42,184 nt of DNA from Planctomycetota bacterium (GTDB lineage: Bacteria; Planctomycetota; Phycisphaerae; WQYP01). The DNA lies in NCBI GenBank assembly GCA_021808485.1, contig JAKBBN010000022.1, positions 1 through 42,184 on the forward strand, given 5' to 3'. The notes under the pieces are model-generated. The model worked only from the letters and a program-made list of their open reading frames with translations, did not search any database and was not told the DNA's origin. Each line of letters starts with the position of its first letter. Position 1 is the stretch's first letter. This document shows, piece after piece, positions 16,027 through 24,899 of this stretch. A program made the translations under genes and the position numbers.

Positions 16027-18870
16027 ATGAGTCGGAATCTAAAACCAATTGCTTTGCTGATGCTTGGCTCTATTTTCCTTGTGGGTATGGCCGGTCGTGC
16101 CACGGCCGCTCCGCGAACAAAAACCCTGCTCTCCGGGCCGTGGAAAATTCGCAAGGCTGTACTGCTGCCGCTGAATCACGCCGTTAACATTACCGCATGG
16201 CGATGGCGCTATTCCAATCTGGGAACGGGTGAGCCGCCGGCGGCATACACGGCCCGTCCGGCGACGACCCATCGCTGGCACGGGCGCTATGCGATCGGTC
16301 GGCAGGACTTATTTGGCGGTAAACAGGGGTACGCCTGGTTTAAAACCACGTTGCCCCGGTTGCCCGCCGGTCTGCATATGCTGGAATTTCAGGGGGTGTC
16401 CACGCGGGCGGTGGTCTATTTAAACGGCAAATTGTTGACGGATCATCGGGGTGGGGCGTTCTGGTTTCAGGTGCCGCTGAACATCGCGTGGCACAATCAG
16501 GGGCCCAACACCTTGCGCCTGCTGGTGCATATGACCAATCCCGGCGATAAAAGCCCCACACTCAAGCCCGTCACACTGGGCAATGCCGCCTCGGCGGACT
16601 TTCCACCCGTCCGGCCGCCGGCGGCCGGCGCCGCAGGCTGGCAACGGGTGCTTGTTCCCAACGATTTTGTGGTGAACGGAAAATTCGATATTCATGCCAA
16701 TGGGTCCCATGGCTACCTGCCGGTGTACCCGGTCTGGTACAGCCGGTCATTTCAGGTGCCGGCTTCAGACAAGGGACGATCCCTGGAACTGTATTTCGGC
16801 GGCGTATTGTCCGATGCGGTTGTGTATGTCAACGGTATTCAGGTGGGCGAACATGCGGACGGTTACTCGCCATTTCAATGTAATATTGCCGGCGCGGTGC
16901 ATTACGGCGGGAGCAATTCACTGGTGGTGTATGTTGATCCGAGGGCCACGGAAGGTTGGTGGTATGAAGGCGGGGGAATCTATCGCAATGTGTGGCTGAT
17001 GGCCAAACATCGTCTGCACATTGCGCATTGGGGGACATTTGTAATGGCCAAAGTTCCGGGCCGCATACGTTATGACGGCAATGGCGATCATGCCGACGCG
17101 AGCCTGGTCATTCAAACCACCGTCGCCAATCAGCGGCGGCAGGCGGAATCCATCATCGTGGTATCACAAATTGTAAATCCGGCGGGCAAAATTGTGGCGA
17201 GCGTCCGCAGCCCGCAAACCATCGGCGCCGGGCAAACCGTCACCTTTAACCAGACGGCGCTGGTGCTTGATGCGGATTTGTGGTCCCTGCATCATTGCGC
17301 GCTTTACAGCCTGCATTCGGCGCTGATCGCCGGCGGCGGAACGGTGGATGCAAAAACCACCAGTTTCGGCATTCGAACCATTCGTTACAGCGCCAAGACC
17401 GGATTTTACCTTGACGGCCGGCATGTGGAGCTTGACGGCACCTGCAACCACCAGGATTTTCCGGCCGTGGGCGTGGGCGCACCGGCGGATTTGTGGTGGT
17501 GGCGGGTGGCGCGGCTGAAATCAATCGGCTCCAATGCGTATCGCTGTTCGCATAATGCGATGAACACCGCGCTGTATGACGCATGCGATCATCTGGGCAT
17601 GCTGGTCATGGATGAAAACCGTGAAATCGGCGATACGCGGGAAGGCGGCAGTTACGGCCGGGCTAAATCCGGTGTGGGCGTGCCGTATGGCGATAATCCG
17701 AATCTGCAGGCGCTTGTCCTGCGGGACCGCAATCATCCTTCGGTGATCATGTGGTCGCTGGCGAATGAAGAAGTGCGGATACAGGGTAATGCGTTCGGCG
17801 CTAAAATTTTCCGCCATATGATGAAGATCGTCCGCAAGCTTGACCCCACGCGTCCGATTACCAGCGCCATGAGCGGCGGTTATCCCAACGGTTTTGCCCG
17901 TGTGGAGGACCTGCTGGGGATCAACTACGCTCCGTGGAACTATATTAAGATGCATCAGCAGTTTCCGCATTTCCCGATTTTCGGCAGTGAAGTGGGCAGT
18001 TCGGAATCCGACCGCGGCGTCATGGCCAGCAACGCGGGGGCCGGTCTTGTAACGCAATACACGGTGCACAGTTCATGGTCGCAGTTGCCGTGGAATACAT
18101 GGCAACCGATCGGTACGCAGCCCTTCGTGGCCGGCGGGTTTGTGTGGACCGGATTTGATTACCGCGGCGAACCGACGCCGTATCAATGGCCGGACATCAA
18201 TTCCCATTTCGGCCTGCTGGACATTTGCGGTTTCGCCAAGCCGGATGCGTATTACTACAAGGCCTGCTGGACGCGTAAACCGATGGTGTATATCCAGCCG
18301 CGGTGGGATTTTCCGCATAAGGCCGCCGGCGCCCCGATTACGGTTCGCTGTTTTTCCAATTGCCCACGGGTGGAATTGTTTTTCAACGGCCGGAGCCTGG
18401 GAGCCAAGCCGATGCCCGCATTTAAATATGTGGATTGGACGGTTCCATGGCATCCCGGAAAGCTGACGGTAAAAGGTTACGCCGCGAATGGCCGGGTTGC
18501 CCGCTTCAGCGTGCAGACGCCGGGTCGGCCGGCGCGCATCAAGCTGTTTAACGAATGGCCGCATACGCTCGCCGACGGCTTGAGTATCGCGCCCATCGGC
18601 GTGGAGGTGCTGGATGCCGACGGCCATGTGGTCGTCGGGTCATCGGCGAAAATCAGTTTCAGCGTTTCCGGCCCGGGCACTATCGCGGGAACTTCCAATG
18701 GCGATCCGGCCAGCCACATACCCAATGCGGCCGCGTATTCAAGGGCCTTTTTCGGCAAGTGCATGGTGCTGGTGCGCAGCGGCACGCGGCCGGGCGCCAT
18801 CACGGTGACGGCCCGCTCCGCGGGTCTGCCCGCGGCAACGCTCCGGTTCCGCACCGCACCGGCGCATTGA
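16027..18870 (+). CDS. Secreted glycoside hydrolase family 2 enzyme (beta-galactosidase type)
   Basis: The start is the ATG at 16027, with GGAG seven bases upstream; a TTG at 16000 is in frame but unsupported. The product has 947 residues. A Sec signal peptide covers about residues 1-27 (ending GRATAA). A jelly-roll sugar-binding domain (about 130-320, with YSRSFQVP and GGIYRNVWL), an immunoglobulin-like domain and a TIM barrel follow. The barrel contains NAYRCSHN, the acid/base Glu581 in SLANEE and the likely nucleophile Glu655 in FGSEVGSS. The C-terminal part (about 750-947) resembles the DUF4982/Big-type beta domains often found at the end of such enzymes. GH2 enzymes cleave beta-galactosides, beta-glucuronides or beta-mannosides; the substrate cannot be read from the sequence. 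Export implies action on external or periplasmic polysaccharide. Confidence 0.9.
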   Translation: MSRNLKPIALLMLGSIFLVGMAGRATAAPRTKTLLSGPWKIRKAVLLPLNHAVNITAWRWRYSNLGTGEPPAAYTARPATTHRWHGRYAIGRQDLFGGKQGYAWFKTTLPRLPAGLHMLEFQGVSTRAVVYLNGKLLTDHRGGAFWFQVPLNIAWHNQGPNTLRLLVHMTNPGDKSPTLKPVTLGNAASADFPPVRPPAAGAAGWQRVLVPNDFVVNGKFDIHANGSHGYLPVYPVWYSRSFQVPASDKGRSLELYFGGVLSDAVVYVNGIQVGEHADGYSPFQCNIAGAVHYGGSNSLVVYVDPRATEGWWYEGGGIYRNVWLMAKHRLHIAHWGTFVMAKVPGRIRYDGNGDHADASLVIQTTVANQRRQAESIIVVSQIVNPAGKIVASVRSPQTIGAGQTVTFNQTALVLDADLWSLHHCALYSLHSALIAGGGTVDAKTTSFGIRTIRYSAKTGFYLDGRHVELDGTCNHQDFPAVGVGAPADLWWWRVARLKSIGSNAYRCSHNAMNTALYDACDHLGMLVMDENREIGDTREGGSYGRAKSGVGVPYGDNPNLQALVLRDRNHPSVIMWSLANEEVRIQGNAFGAKIFRHMMKIVRKLDPTRPITSAMSGGYPNGFARVEDLLGINYAPWNYIKMHQQFPHFPIFGSEVGSSESDRGVMASNAGAGLVTQYTVHSSWSQLPWNTWQPIGTQPFVAGGFVWTGFDYRGEPTPYQWPDINSHFGLLDICGFAKPDAYYYKACWTRKPMVYIQPRWDFPHKAAGAPITVRCFSNCPRVELFFNGRSLGAKPMPAFKYVDWTVPWHPGKLTVKGYAANGRVARFSVQTPGRPARIKLFNEWPHTLADGLSIAPIGVEVLDADGHVVVGSSAKISFSVSGPGTIAGTSNGDPASHIPNAAAYSRAFFGKCMVLVRSGTRPGAITVTARSAGLPAATLRFRTAPAH

Positions 18871-18939
18871 AGGACGCCGGTATACTGGCGTCCAACCGGT
18901 CAGCCGTGTAACATTCCGGTATTCGCCGGAGATGTTTGC

Positions 18940-19344
18940 ATGGCCGTACAGGTTGAACTAAAACGTATCATCATCACGGAAACGTCCGATCAGCAGTTCA
19001 TTTTCCTTAAGGAAGTGGATGGCGAGCGCGTGGTGCCGATCGTTATTGGTTCATCGGAAGCCCTGGCCATAGACAATCGCCTGAAGGGGACGGAGTTTTC
19101 CCGGCCCATGACCCATCAACTCATGGCCAGCATTATTGAACAGATGGGCGGCAAGCTGGAGCGCATTTTGATCAATGATCTGCAAAAGCACACGTTCTTC
19201 GCCCGGTTGGTGATCCGGCTTAACGGCCGTTCCATTGAAATTGATTCGCGGCCCAGCGATGCCATCGCCCTGGGTGTGGCGGGCAATGTGCCGATTTACG
19301 TGGCGGAGCATGTGCTGGACGAAATTGCCGGCGAATCGCAATAA
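18940..19344 (+). CDS. Bifunctional nuclease (BFN, DUF151) domain protein
   Basis: The product has 134 residues from the ATG at 18940, preceded by GGAG about eight bases upstream. The whole protein is one BFN domain: an N-terminal beta segment (VQVELKRIIITE), the motif VVPIVIGSSEALAID (about 31-45), the MTHQLMASIIEQMG helix, and the C-terminal SRPSDAIALGVAGNVPIYVAE, all hallmarks of the family. BFN proteins have been described as nucleases acting on RNA and DNA in plants, and bacterial members are mostly uncharacterised. Family members are often 130-160 residues, so this is full length. It follows the GH2 gene by 69 bases, but the link is probably only positional. Confidence 0.9.
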   Translation: MAVQVELKRIIITETSDQQFIFLKEVDGERVVPIVIGSSEALAIDNRLKGTEFSRPMTHQLMASIIEQMGGKLERILINDLQKHTFFARLVIRLNGRSIEIDSRPSDAIALGVAGNVPIYVAEHVLDEIAGESQ

Positions 19345-19402
19345 AGGCGGGCGGTCCGCCATACGACGGCCTGTTGGCCGGGTGCGCGGCGGAACAGTCC
19401 GC

Positions 19403-21955
19403 TTATCCCCAGCGGATCAGCCGGGGTTCCAGCCGCAATTCAATATCCGGATGATCCGGCAGCACGCGCAGGGCGAATCCCTGCTGGCCGCATACCGCGG
19501 CGTTCAGTGCGCCGACGTATTGATAGACGCCCTTTTCCAGCACCGCGCCCAGGGCCATTTCGTGGGATCGCGGATCACTTATATCCCCGGATGGATCCGT
19601 TTGGCCATAGTAAATTTCCACACGCACATGCTGCGGATTGATTGCGCCAAGTTCCACCACGGCCGTGACCTTCATGCTGTCGCCGGTTTTCAGGGCGGCC
19701 TGAAGCGGTGCGTCCACACTGCGGATTTTTACCAGCGGCCATTGATCCGTGAGTTCTTTTTTCCACGCCGCCAGGGCCGTGCCGCGGGAGTTGGCGTTTT
19801 CCGTAAGCCCTTCAAACATCTCGTGCCCGGACAGGTAAAATGACTGGCAGTACTGCTGCACCATCCGGTTGGTATTAAACGTGGGGCAGATCGTCTGGAT
19901 GGAATTTTTCATCCGCCGGATCCAGTGCCGCGGCAGGCCGTCGAGTCCACGGTCGTAGTAAGTGGGGATCACGGATTTTTCAAGCAGTTCGAAGAGATTG
20001 CGGCTTTCCATTTCATCCTGGTAGTCATCATTGGAATATTCCTCGCCGTTGCCGATGGCCCAGCCGTTTTCACCGTTGTAGGCCTCGCACCACCACCCGT
20101 CGAGCACGCTCAAATTCAGCACGCCGTTGATGGCCGCTTTCATGCCGCTGGTGCCGGAGGCTTCCATCGGCCGGCGGGGGGTATTCAGCCATACATCCAC
20201 ACCCTGGGTCATATGCCGGGCGATATTCATGTCATAATCTTCAATAAAGACCATGCGGGTTCGCACATCTTCGCGCTGGCAGAATCGGACAATGTCCTGG
20301 ATATACCGCTTTCCGCCGTCATCGCGCGGATGCGCTTTTCCGGCAAAAATGAATTGAATGGGACGGTTGTTGTCCTTGAGCAGTTTCATCAACCGGTCCG
20401 GATTACGCATCAGCAGCGTGGCGCGTTTATACGTGGCAAAACGACGGGCGAAGCCGATGGTCAGAACCTTGGGGTCCAGGATCTCATCAATTCTTTGAAG
20501 TTCCTGAATCATGTTGCCCTGCCGGGAAAGCATGTCCTTCATGCGCTGGCGGGCAAAATCGATCAGTCTTTCCTTGCGCCGTTCATGCGTGCGCCACAAT
20601 TCTGAATCCGGAATGCGGTTGGTGCGCGCCCAAACGGTATGATCCGCGGGCCGGTCAGACCATTTCGCCCCCAGATACTCCTGATACAGGCGGGCGAATC
20701 CTTCACTGAGCCAGGATTGCGTGTGCACGCCGTTGGTGATGGATGTGATGGGAATCTCGTGCGGCGGCACTTCCGGCCAGATACGCTGCCACATCCGCTG
20801 CGACACCAGTCCGTGCAACGCGCTGACGCCGTTGCAGTGCCACGCCATCCGCAGGGCCAATACGGTCATGCCGAAGGATTCATGCGGATCTTCGGCATTC
20901 ACCCTTCCGAGAGCCAAAAACTCCTCGCGTGAGATCTTGAGTCGGTCATGGAAGTTGGCAAAATAGTGTTCAATCATATCCCGCGGGAAAAAGTCGTTGC
21001 CGGCCGGCACCGGCGTATGCGTGGTAAACACATTGCTGGAGGCGATAATTTCGCGGGCCTGGGCAAAAGTTAATTTATCCTGTTCCATCAACACGGCGGT
21101 GCGTTCCAGCGCCAGGAATGCCGAGTGCCCTTCATTCATATGGCAGACGGTCGGCTTGATGCCCAGTGCGGCCAGTGCCCGGGTTCCGCCGATGCCCAGG
21201 AGAATTTCCTGCCGGATGCGCATATCCTGATCGCCGCCATAAAGCCGTGCGGTAATCGCCCGATCTTCCGGCCTGTTCTCCGGTCGGTTAGTGTCCATGA
21301 GATACAGGCTTACACGACCCACATTAACCTTCCAGATTGCCGCATGCACCAGGCCGTGCGGGTATTCCACCTGAATGACAACCTGCTTGCCGTCCGGGCC
21401 GATCGCCGGTTTTATCGGCATTGCGAAAAAGTCGTTTTCCGGATTTCGCTCCTGCTGCCAGCCATCGCCGTTGAGATATTGATGAAAATATCCTTCGCGA
21501 TAAAGCAGCCCCACGCCCACCAAAGGCAGGCCCAGCTCGCTGGCGCTCTTCAAATGATCGCCGGAAAGTACGCCCAGGCCGCCGGAGTAAATCGGCAGCG
21601 ATTCATGCAGACCATATTCCGCGGAAAAATAGGCGAAAACGGCCTTGCTTTCGGGATAATTAATGCTAAACCAGGTCGGCTGGCTTATATAGCTGTGAAA
21701 TAGATTGGCCACGCGGGACAAATGCGAGAGAAAGCCTTCATCTTCCGCGGCCGCTTTGAGTTTGTCCTGCCCCACAAGGTTAAGCAGGCGAACGGGATTA
21801 TGATTGGTTTGTTCCCACAGGTCGGGGTCAAGGCGGTTAAACAGGTTGACGGCTTCGTAGTTCCACAATGACCAGACATTAACAGCCAGCTCATTGAGAG
21901 CGTCAAGTTTTTCCGGAATGGCGGGAACAACAACAAAACGGTGGATGGTAGCCAT
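19403..21955 (-). CDS. glgP: Alpha-glucan (glycogen/maltodextrin) phosphorylase
   Basis: The start is the ATG at 21955, with GGAG six bases upstream on the minus strand. The product has 850 residues, matching the compact bacterial alpha-glucan phosphorylase family (about 850 residues) and not the classical 800-residue GlgP/MalP type. The N-terminal DUF3417-like part (WNYEAVNLFNRLDPDLWE) leads to YFSAEYGLHESLPIYSGGLG, the glucan-site region. The pyridoxal phosphate lysine is Lys606 in GTSGMKAAING. The enzyme releases glucose 1-phosphate from alpha-1,4-glucans with inorganic phosphate, in the cytoplasm, mobilising glycogen. It lies 211 bases downstream of dapF on the same strand, far enough to have its own promoter. 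No glycogen synthase or branching enzyme is in the window. Confidence 0.93.
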   Translation of the reverse strand: MATIHRFVVVPAIPEKLDALNELAVNVWSLWNYEAVNLFNRLDPDLWEQTNHNPVRLLNLVGQDKLKAAAEDEGFLSHLSRVANLFHSYISQPTWFSINYPESKAVFAYFSAEYGLHESLPIYSGGLGVLSGDHLKSASELGLPLVGVGLLYREGYFHQYLNGDGWQQERNPENDFFAMPIKPAIGPDGKQVVIQVEYPHGLVHAAIWKVNVGRVSLYLMDTNRPENRPEDRAITARLYGGDQDMRIRQEILLGIGGTRALAALGIKPTVCHMNEGHSAFLALERTAVLMEQDKLTFAQAREIIASSNVFTTHTPVPAGNDFFPRDMIEHYFANFHDRLKISREEFLALGRVNAEDPHESFGMTVLALRMAWHCNGVSALHGLVSQRMWQRIWPEVPPHEIPITSITNGVHTQSWLSEGFARLYQEYLGAKWSDRPADHTVWARTNRIPDSELWRTHERRKERLIDFARQRMKDMLSRQGNMIQELQRIDEILDPKVLTIGFARRFATYKRATLLMRNPDRLMKLLKDNNRPIQFIFAGKAHPRDDGGKRYIQDIVRFCQREDVRTRMVFIEDYDMNIARHMTQGVDVWLNTPRRPMEASGTSGMKAAINGVLNLSVLDGWWCEAYNGENGWAIGNGEEYSNDDYQDEMESRNLFELLEKSVIPTYYDRGLDGLPRHWIRRMKNSIQTICPTFNTNRMVQQYCQSFYLSGHEMFEGLTENANSRGTALAAWKKELTDQWPLVKIRSVDAPLQAALKTGDSMKVTAVVELGAINPQHVRVEIYYGQTDPSGDISDPRSHEMALGAVLEKGVYQYVGALNAAVCGQQGFALRVLPDHPDIELRLEPRLIRWG

Positions 21956-22166
21956 GAACACTCCAACAATGGTCCTATAATGCCTCTGTCCCTCCAATGA
22001 TCAATCGGGGCACTTTTGACCTGCCATTCCGCCGTCACGGATTGTAATGGAATTTTCCGGCGGCGTCGCCCCCTTCTTATCGGTCAGCCGGGGAATATCG
22101 TTTAGTCCTTTCGGAATACCTATCCTATTTATTATTCGCGATTACGATGCAATATTGGCTTTTGCA

Positions 22167-23069
22167 CTAATCCGGCCATTCGCCGGAGAAAACCTCCATT
22201 GCGGGGCCGGTCATGTAGACGCAGTCATCCGCTTCGCTCCATTTCATGGCCAGCCGTCCGCCGGGTAAATTCAGCAGGACGATCCGGTGGGATTTTTTCG
22301 TCAGGACTCCTGCGACGGCCACGGCGGCGGCACCGGTACCGCAGGCCAGGGTGATGCCGCTGCCGCGTTCCCAGGTTCGCATGGTGACTTCATCAGGGGA
22401 ATGCACCTGTACAAAATGGGCGTTGACGCGCCGCGGGAACAGTGTGTGGCGTTCAATCATCGGGCCGATGATTTCCAGGGGGATTTTGTCCACATGCCGG
22501 CAATAGAATACCACGTGCGGATTGCCCGTGCTTACGCAGGTCATATGATCTTCCAGACCGGAGGTCTTAATCCAGTCTGTACCGGCGGTGGATTTATCCA
22601 GTCCAAGCGTGCTGATGGCCGGAAAGTTCACAATTCGCTGCTGTCCGGTGATCATCACCGGAATACGCAGGGGTTCAAGAATCGGCTGGCCCATGTTGAC
22701 CGTCACCTGGTTGACCTTGCCATGCTGCATCCAAAGGTCCAGGGTAAGAACACCGCAACCGGTCTCAACGCGCATGGGGTTGGCTTTGGCCAGTTGATGA
22801 TCCCATGCATATTTGGCGACGCACCGCACCCCATTGCCGCACATTTCAGATTCGCTGCCGTCCGCATTAAACATGCGCATGCGCACATGTGCGCCAAGCT
22901 GCCGGGCTTCAGCCGTCGGCTGGCAGATCAGGATCAGGCCATCCCCGCCGACGCCGAAATGACGATCCGCAATGGTAACGGCAAGTTTTTCCGGCTCTTG
23001 AATCGCCTGATTGGTGGCATCCACATAAACATAATCATTGCCGATGCCGTGCATCTTGGTGAATTTCAT
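22167..23069 (-). CDS. dapF: Diaminopimelate epimerase
   Basis: DapF converts LL- to meso-diaminopimelate, the penultimate intermediate of lysine and a peptidoglycan building block. The product has 300 residues (family about 275-290). The ATG at 23069 has GGAG six bases upstream. The N-terminus FTKMHGIGNDYVYVD is diagnostic, and both catalytic cysteines are present: Cys77 in EMCGNGVRC and Cys243 in LACGTGAAAVA. Residues WERGSGIT before the second Cys match the substrate loop. It is 75 bases downstream of a P-loop kinase gene on the same strand, and the two may be co-transcribed. A diaminopimelate route suits peptidoglycan synthesis, now accepted for planctomycetes. Confidence 0.97.
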   Translation of the reverse strand: MKFTKMHGIGNDYVYVDATNQAIQEPEKLAVTIADRHFGVGGDGLILICQPTAEARQLGAHVRMRMFNADGSESEMCGNGVRCVAKYAWDHQLAKANPMRVETGCGVLTLDLWMQHGKVNQVTVNMGQPILEPLRIPVMITGQQRIVNFPAISTLGLDKSTAGTDWIKTSGLEDHMTCVSTGNPHVVFYCRHVDKIPLEIIGPMIERHTLFPRRVNAHFVQVHSPDEVTMRTWERGSGITLACGTGAAAVAVAGVLTKKSHRIVLLNLPGGRLAMKWSEADDCVYMTGPAMEVFSGEWPD

Positions 23070-23144
23070 TTAAGCTCCGATAACTAAAACCCATCAGCAG
23101 GCCGCTTCCGCGGTTTCAATGCCGATCCGGCTGGAATTGTACGC

Positions 23145-23981
23145 TTAATCGGCCTTTTCGGCATTGGTCACCAGACCGGGGGCATCACGCCATACAACAG
23201 CGGATAGCAGGTCCGTGCGGTCGCGTTGGACGATTACGTCGGCGAGTCGGCGGGTGGATTCCACAAGGCGGGCATTGGGCAAGTCTATGCGGCGGACCCA
23301 GTCTTTGGCTTGTTCAACAGTTTTTCCACCGCTGATGTGCCGGTTCACCAGGTTGGTGACGATGGTGGGCCCGGGGGCTTCCACATAAATGCGAAGATCA
23401 AAGAGATCGGCAATGCCGGCATAGGGCGGCACGTTCACCAGCAGGTAGTTACCTTCAACCAGCACCAGATTATGGACCGTTGATATGCGGAGGGCATTTG
23501 GAACGACATCGTGCAGTCTGCGGTCATAATCCGGCCAGGCGAGCTTGTCATTGCATCGGCGGACATGGCCAAGGAGCCCGCGCAAAGCTTCGACATCAAT
23601 GGTTTCCGGCGCACCCTTGCAGTCAATCATGGGGATGCGGTCGCCATTTCGCATCAGCAGCGTTTTTTGATTCAACACGTGTCCGGGATAATGAAAGCCA
23701 TCCATGGGCAGGGCGATTGCCTCACTGCCGGGGATAAAACCCTTGGACGCCATCCATGCCACCTGGGCGGCAAAAAATGACTTGCCGGATCCCGGCGGAC
23801 CAACCACCGCCACCATAAGCCGTTTGGCATGCTGCTTCTGCAAGTCAACAAGTCGGCCCAGCAGCGGCCGCCAGCAGTCATTCCATTCGGATGCGCGAAT
23901 GTGCATGACGGTTTCCCGTCCGCCGAAATGCAGCGTTACATCCTTGTTGAGGAACCACGGAAATGGATCAATTCCTTCCAT
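23145..23981 (-). CDS. P-loop nucleoside/sugar kinase family protein (uridine kinase-like)
   Basis: The start is the ATG at 23981, with a near-perfect AGGAGG five bases upstream; the longer frame to 24122 is therefore not used. The product has 278 residues. Walker A is GPPGSGKS (61-68), the acidic MDGFHY motif follows (Asp94), and the C-terminal part has LVLVEGNYLL (Walker B-like) and RIYVEAPGPTIVTNLVNRHI. This arrangement is that of the uridine kinase/phosphoribulokinase-like superfamily, in which members phosphorylate nucleosides, pantothenate or sugars such as fructose. The substrate cannot be assigned. An extra 55-residue N-terminal segment with Trp-rich motifs precedes the P-loop. It lies between a lipoprotein gene and dapF on the same strand. 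Confidence 0.8.
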   Translation of the reverse strand: MEGIDPFPWFLNKDVTLHFGGRETVMHIRASEWNDCWRPLLGRLVDLQKQHAKRLMVAVVGPPGSGKSFFAAQVAWMASKGFIPGSEAIALPMDGFHYPGHVLNQKTLLMRNGDRIPMIDCKGAPETIDVEALRGLLGHVRRCNDKLAWPDYDRRLHDVVPNALRISTVHNLVLVEGNYLLVNVPPYAGIADLFDLRIYVEAPGPTIVTNLVNRHISGGKTVEQAKDWVRRIDLPNARLVESTRRLADVIVQRDRTDLLSAVVWRDAPGLVTNAEKAD

Positions 23982-24149
23982 CAATCCTCCTGAAAAGTGC
24001 CCGCCGGCCGACAATGTTCCGCGGCATGTGCAATGTCGGGAGAAGCGGGGCGACATGATGGTTGTTTTGTTGCATTGCGCGTATCTCTTAAGCGGCCCGT
24101 GGTCCGGCATCGATGCGTTCAACGGAGCAGCAAACAGGGTACCATGGGT

Positions 24150-24740
24150 CTATTTCCCGGTTCGGTTCTCCAATTTTCCGTCTGACGAAACAGATAAAGA
24201 GCCGGTTAAGTGCGCAGACGGATCAGCGGGAACTACTGCGTCGGCCGCCACCGGTGATAATCGACCATTGTATATCGGCGGAATATTCGAAGAAGATGAA
24301 ACTTCACTGGACAGTGGCGGTCGTTGTAGCATCATTATCGGACTAATCGCCAGGTTTATGTAAAACCATGGGATATCAGCGATACCCGTCAATTCTCTTT
24401 CGGCGACCGAGCAGGGTGTGAGCCCACTACCCGAATATTCAGCATTGTGATCAATATCCTTCAGGTAGACGGGGTTATGCCGTACGTTGCCGGACAAGTA
24501 GGAGGCCTGCATCATGGGCCAATTTCGAGCGTTGTGCACCGTTACAGGTGGAAGTGTCCCCCAATTGCGGCTAACGGTATAGCTTGTACCGGGCACGACC
24601 ATCGCGGCCGGTGGCGATGAATTTTGGCACTGACAACCCGCAATCGCGGCCATGCAGCCAAGTAGAAGCGATCTGCCAATTCGGCCGGTGAGCGACCGTG
24701 CAGGTAATGTTGCCCGCCCGCTGAATGTTTCGTTCCGCAT
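24150..24740 (-). CDS. Hypothetical lipoprotein
   Basis: The start is the ATG at 24740, preceded by AAAGGA about nine bases upstream; the longer frame to 24833 has no such site. The product has 196 residues. A basic N-terminus is followed by a hydrophobic stretch and a lipobox IAG-C with Cys36 as the probable lipidated residue, so the mature form should be a lipoprotein. The conserved-looking core contains NPVYLKDIDHNAEYSGSG and IADIPWFYINLAISPIMM, suggesting a membrane-associated C-terminal segment. The last 50 residues are Ser/Pro-rich and probably disordered. I do not recognise a named family. It is divergent from the GH39-like gene at 24900, with only 159 bases between their starts, so the two may share a control region. 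Confidence 0.7.
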   Translation of the reverse strand: MRNETFSGRATLPARSLTGRIGRSLLLGCMAAIAGCQCQNSSPPAAMVVPGTSYTVSRNWGTLPPVTVHNARNWPMMQASYLSGNVRHNPVYLKDIDHNAEYSGSGLTPCSVAERELTGIADIPWFYINLAISPIMMLQRPPLSSEVSSSSNIPPIYNGRLSPVAADAVVPADPSAHLTGSLSVSSDGKLENRTGK

Positions 24741-24899
24741 GTGCCAATCCTTTCGCCCAGCGTTTTCGAAGCATTCTATGGCTGGGGAAGTGGATTGAAA
24801 AGAACCCGACGGCCGCGAAGCCTTGGATGGCACAGATGGTTGCAGGCTTGTGGGTTGACCGGTCTAATAGATTCCCGTGTATTTTATGCGGAGCATTTC

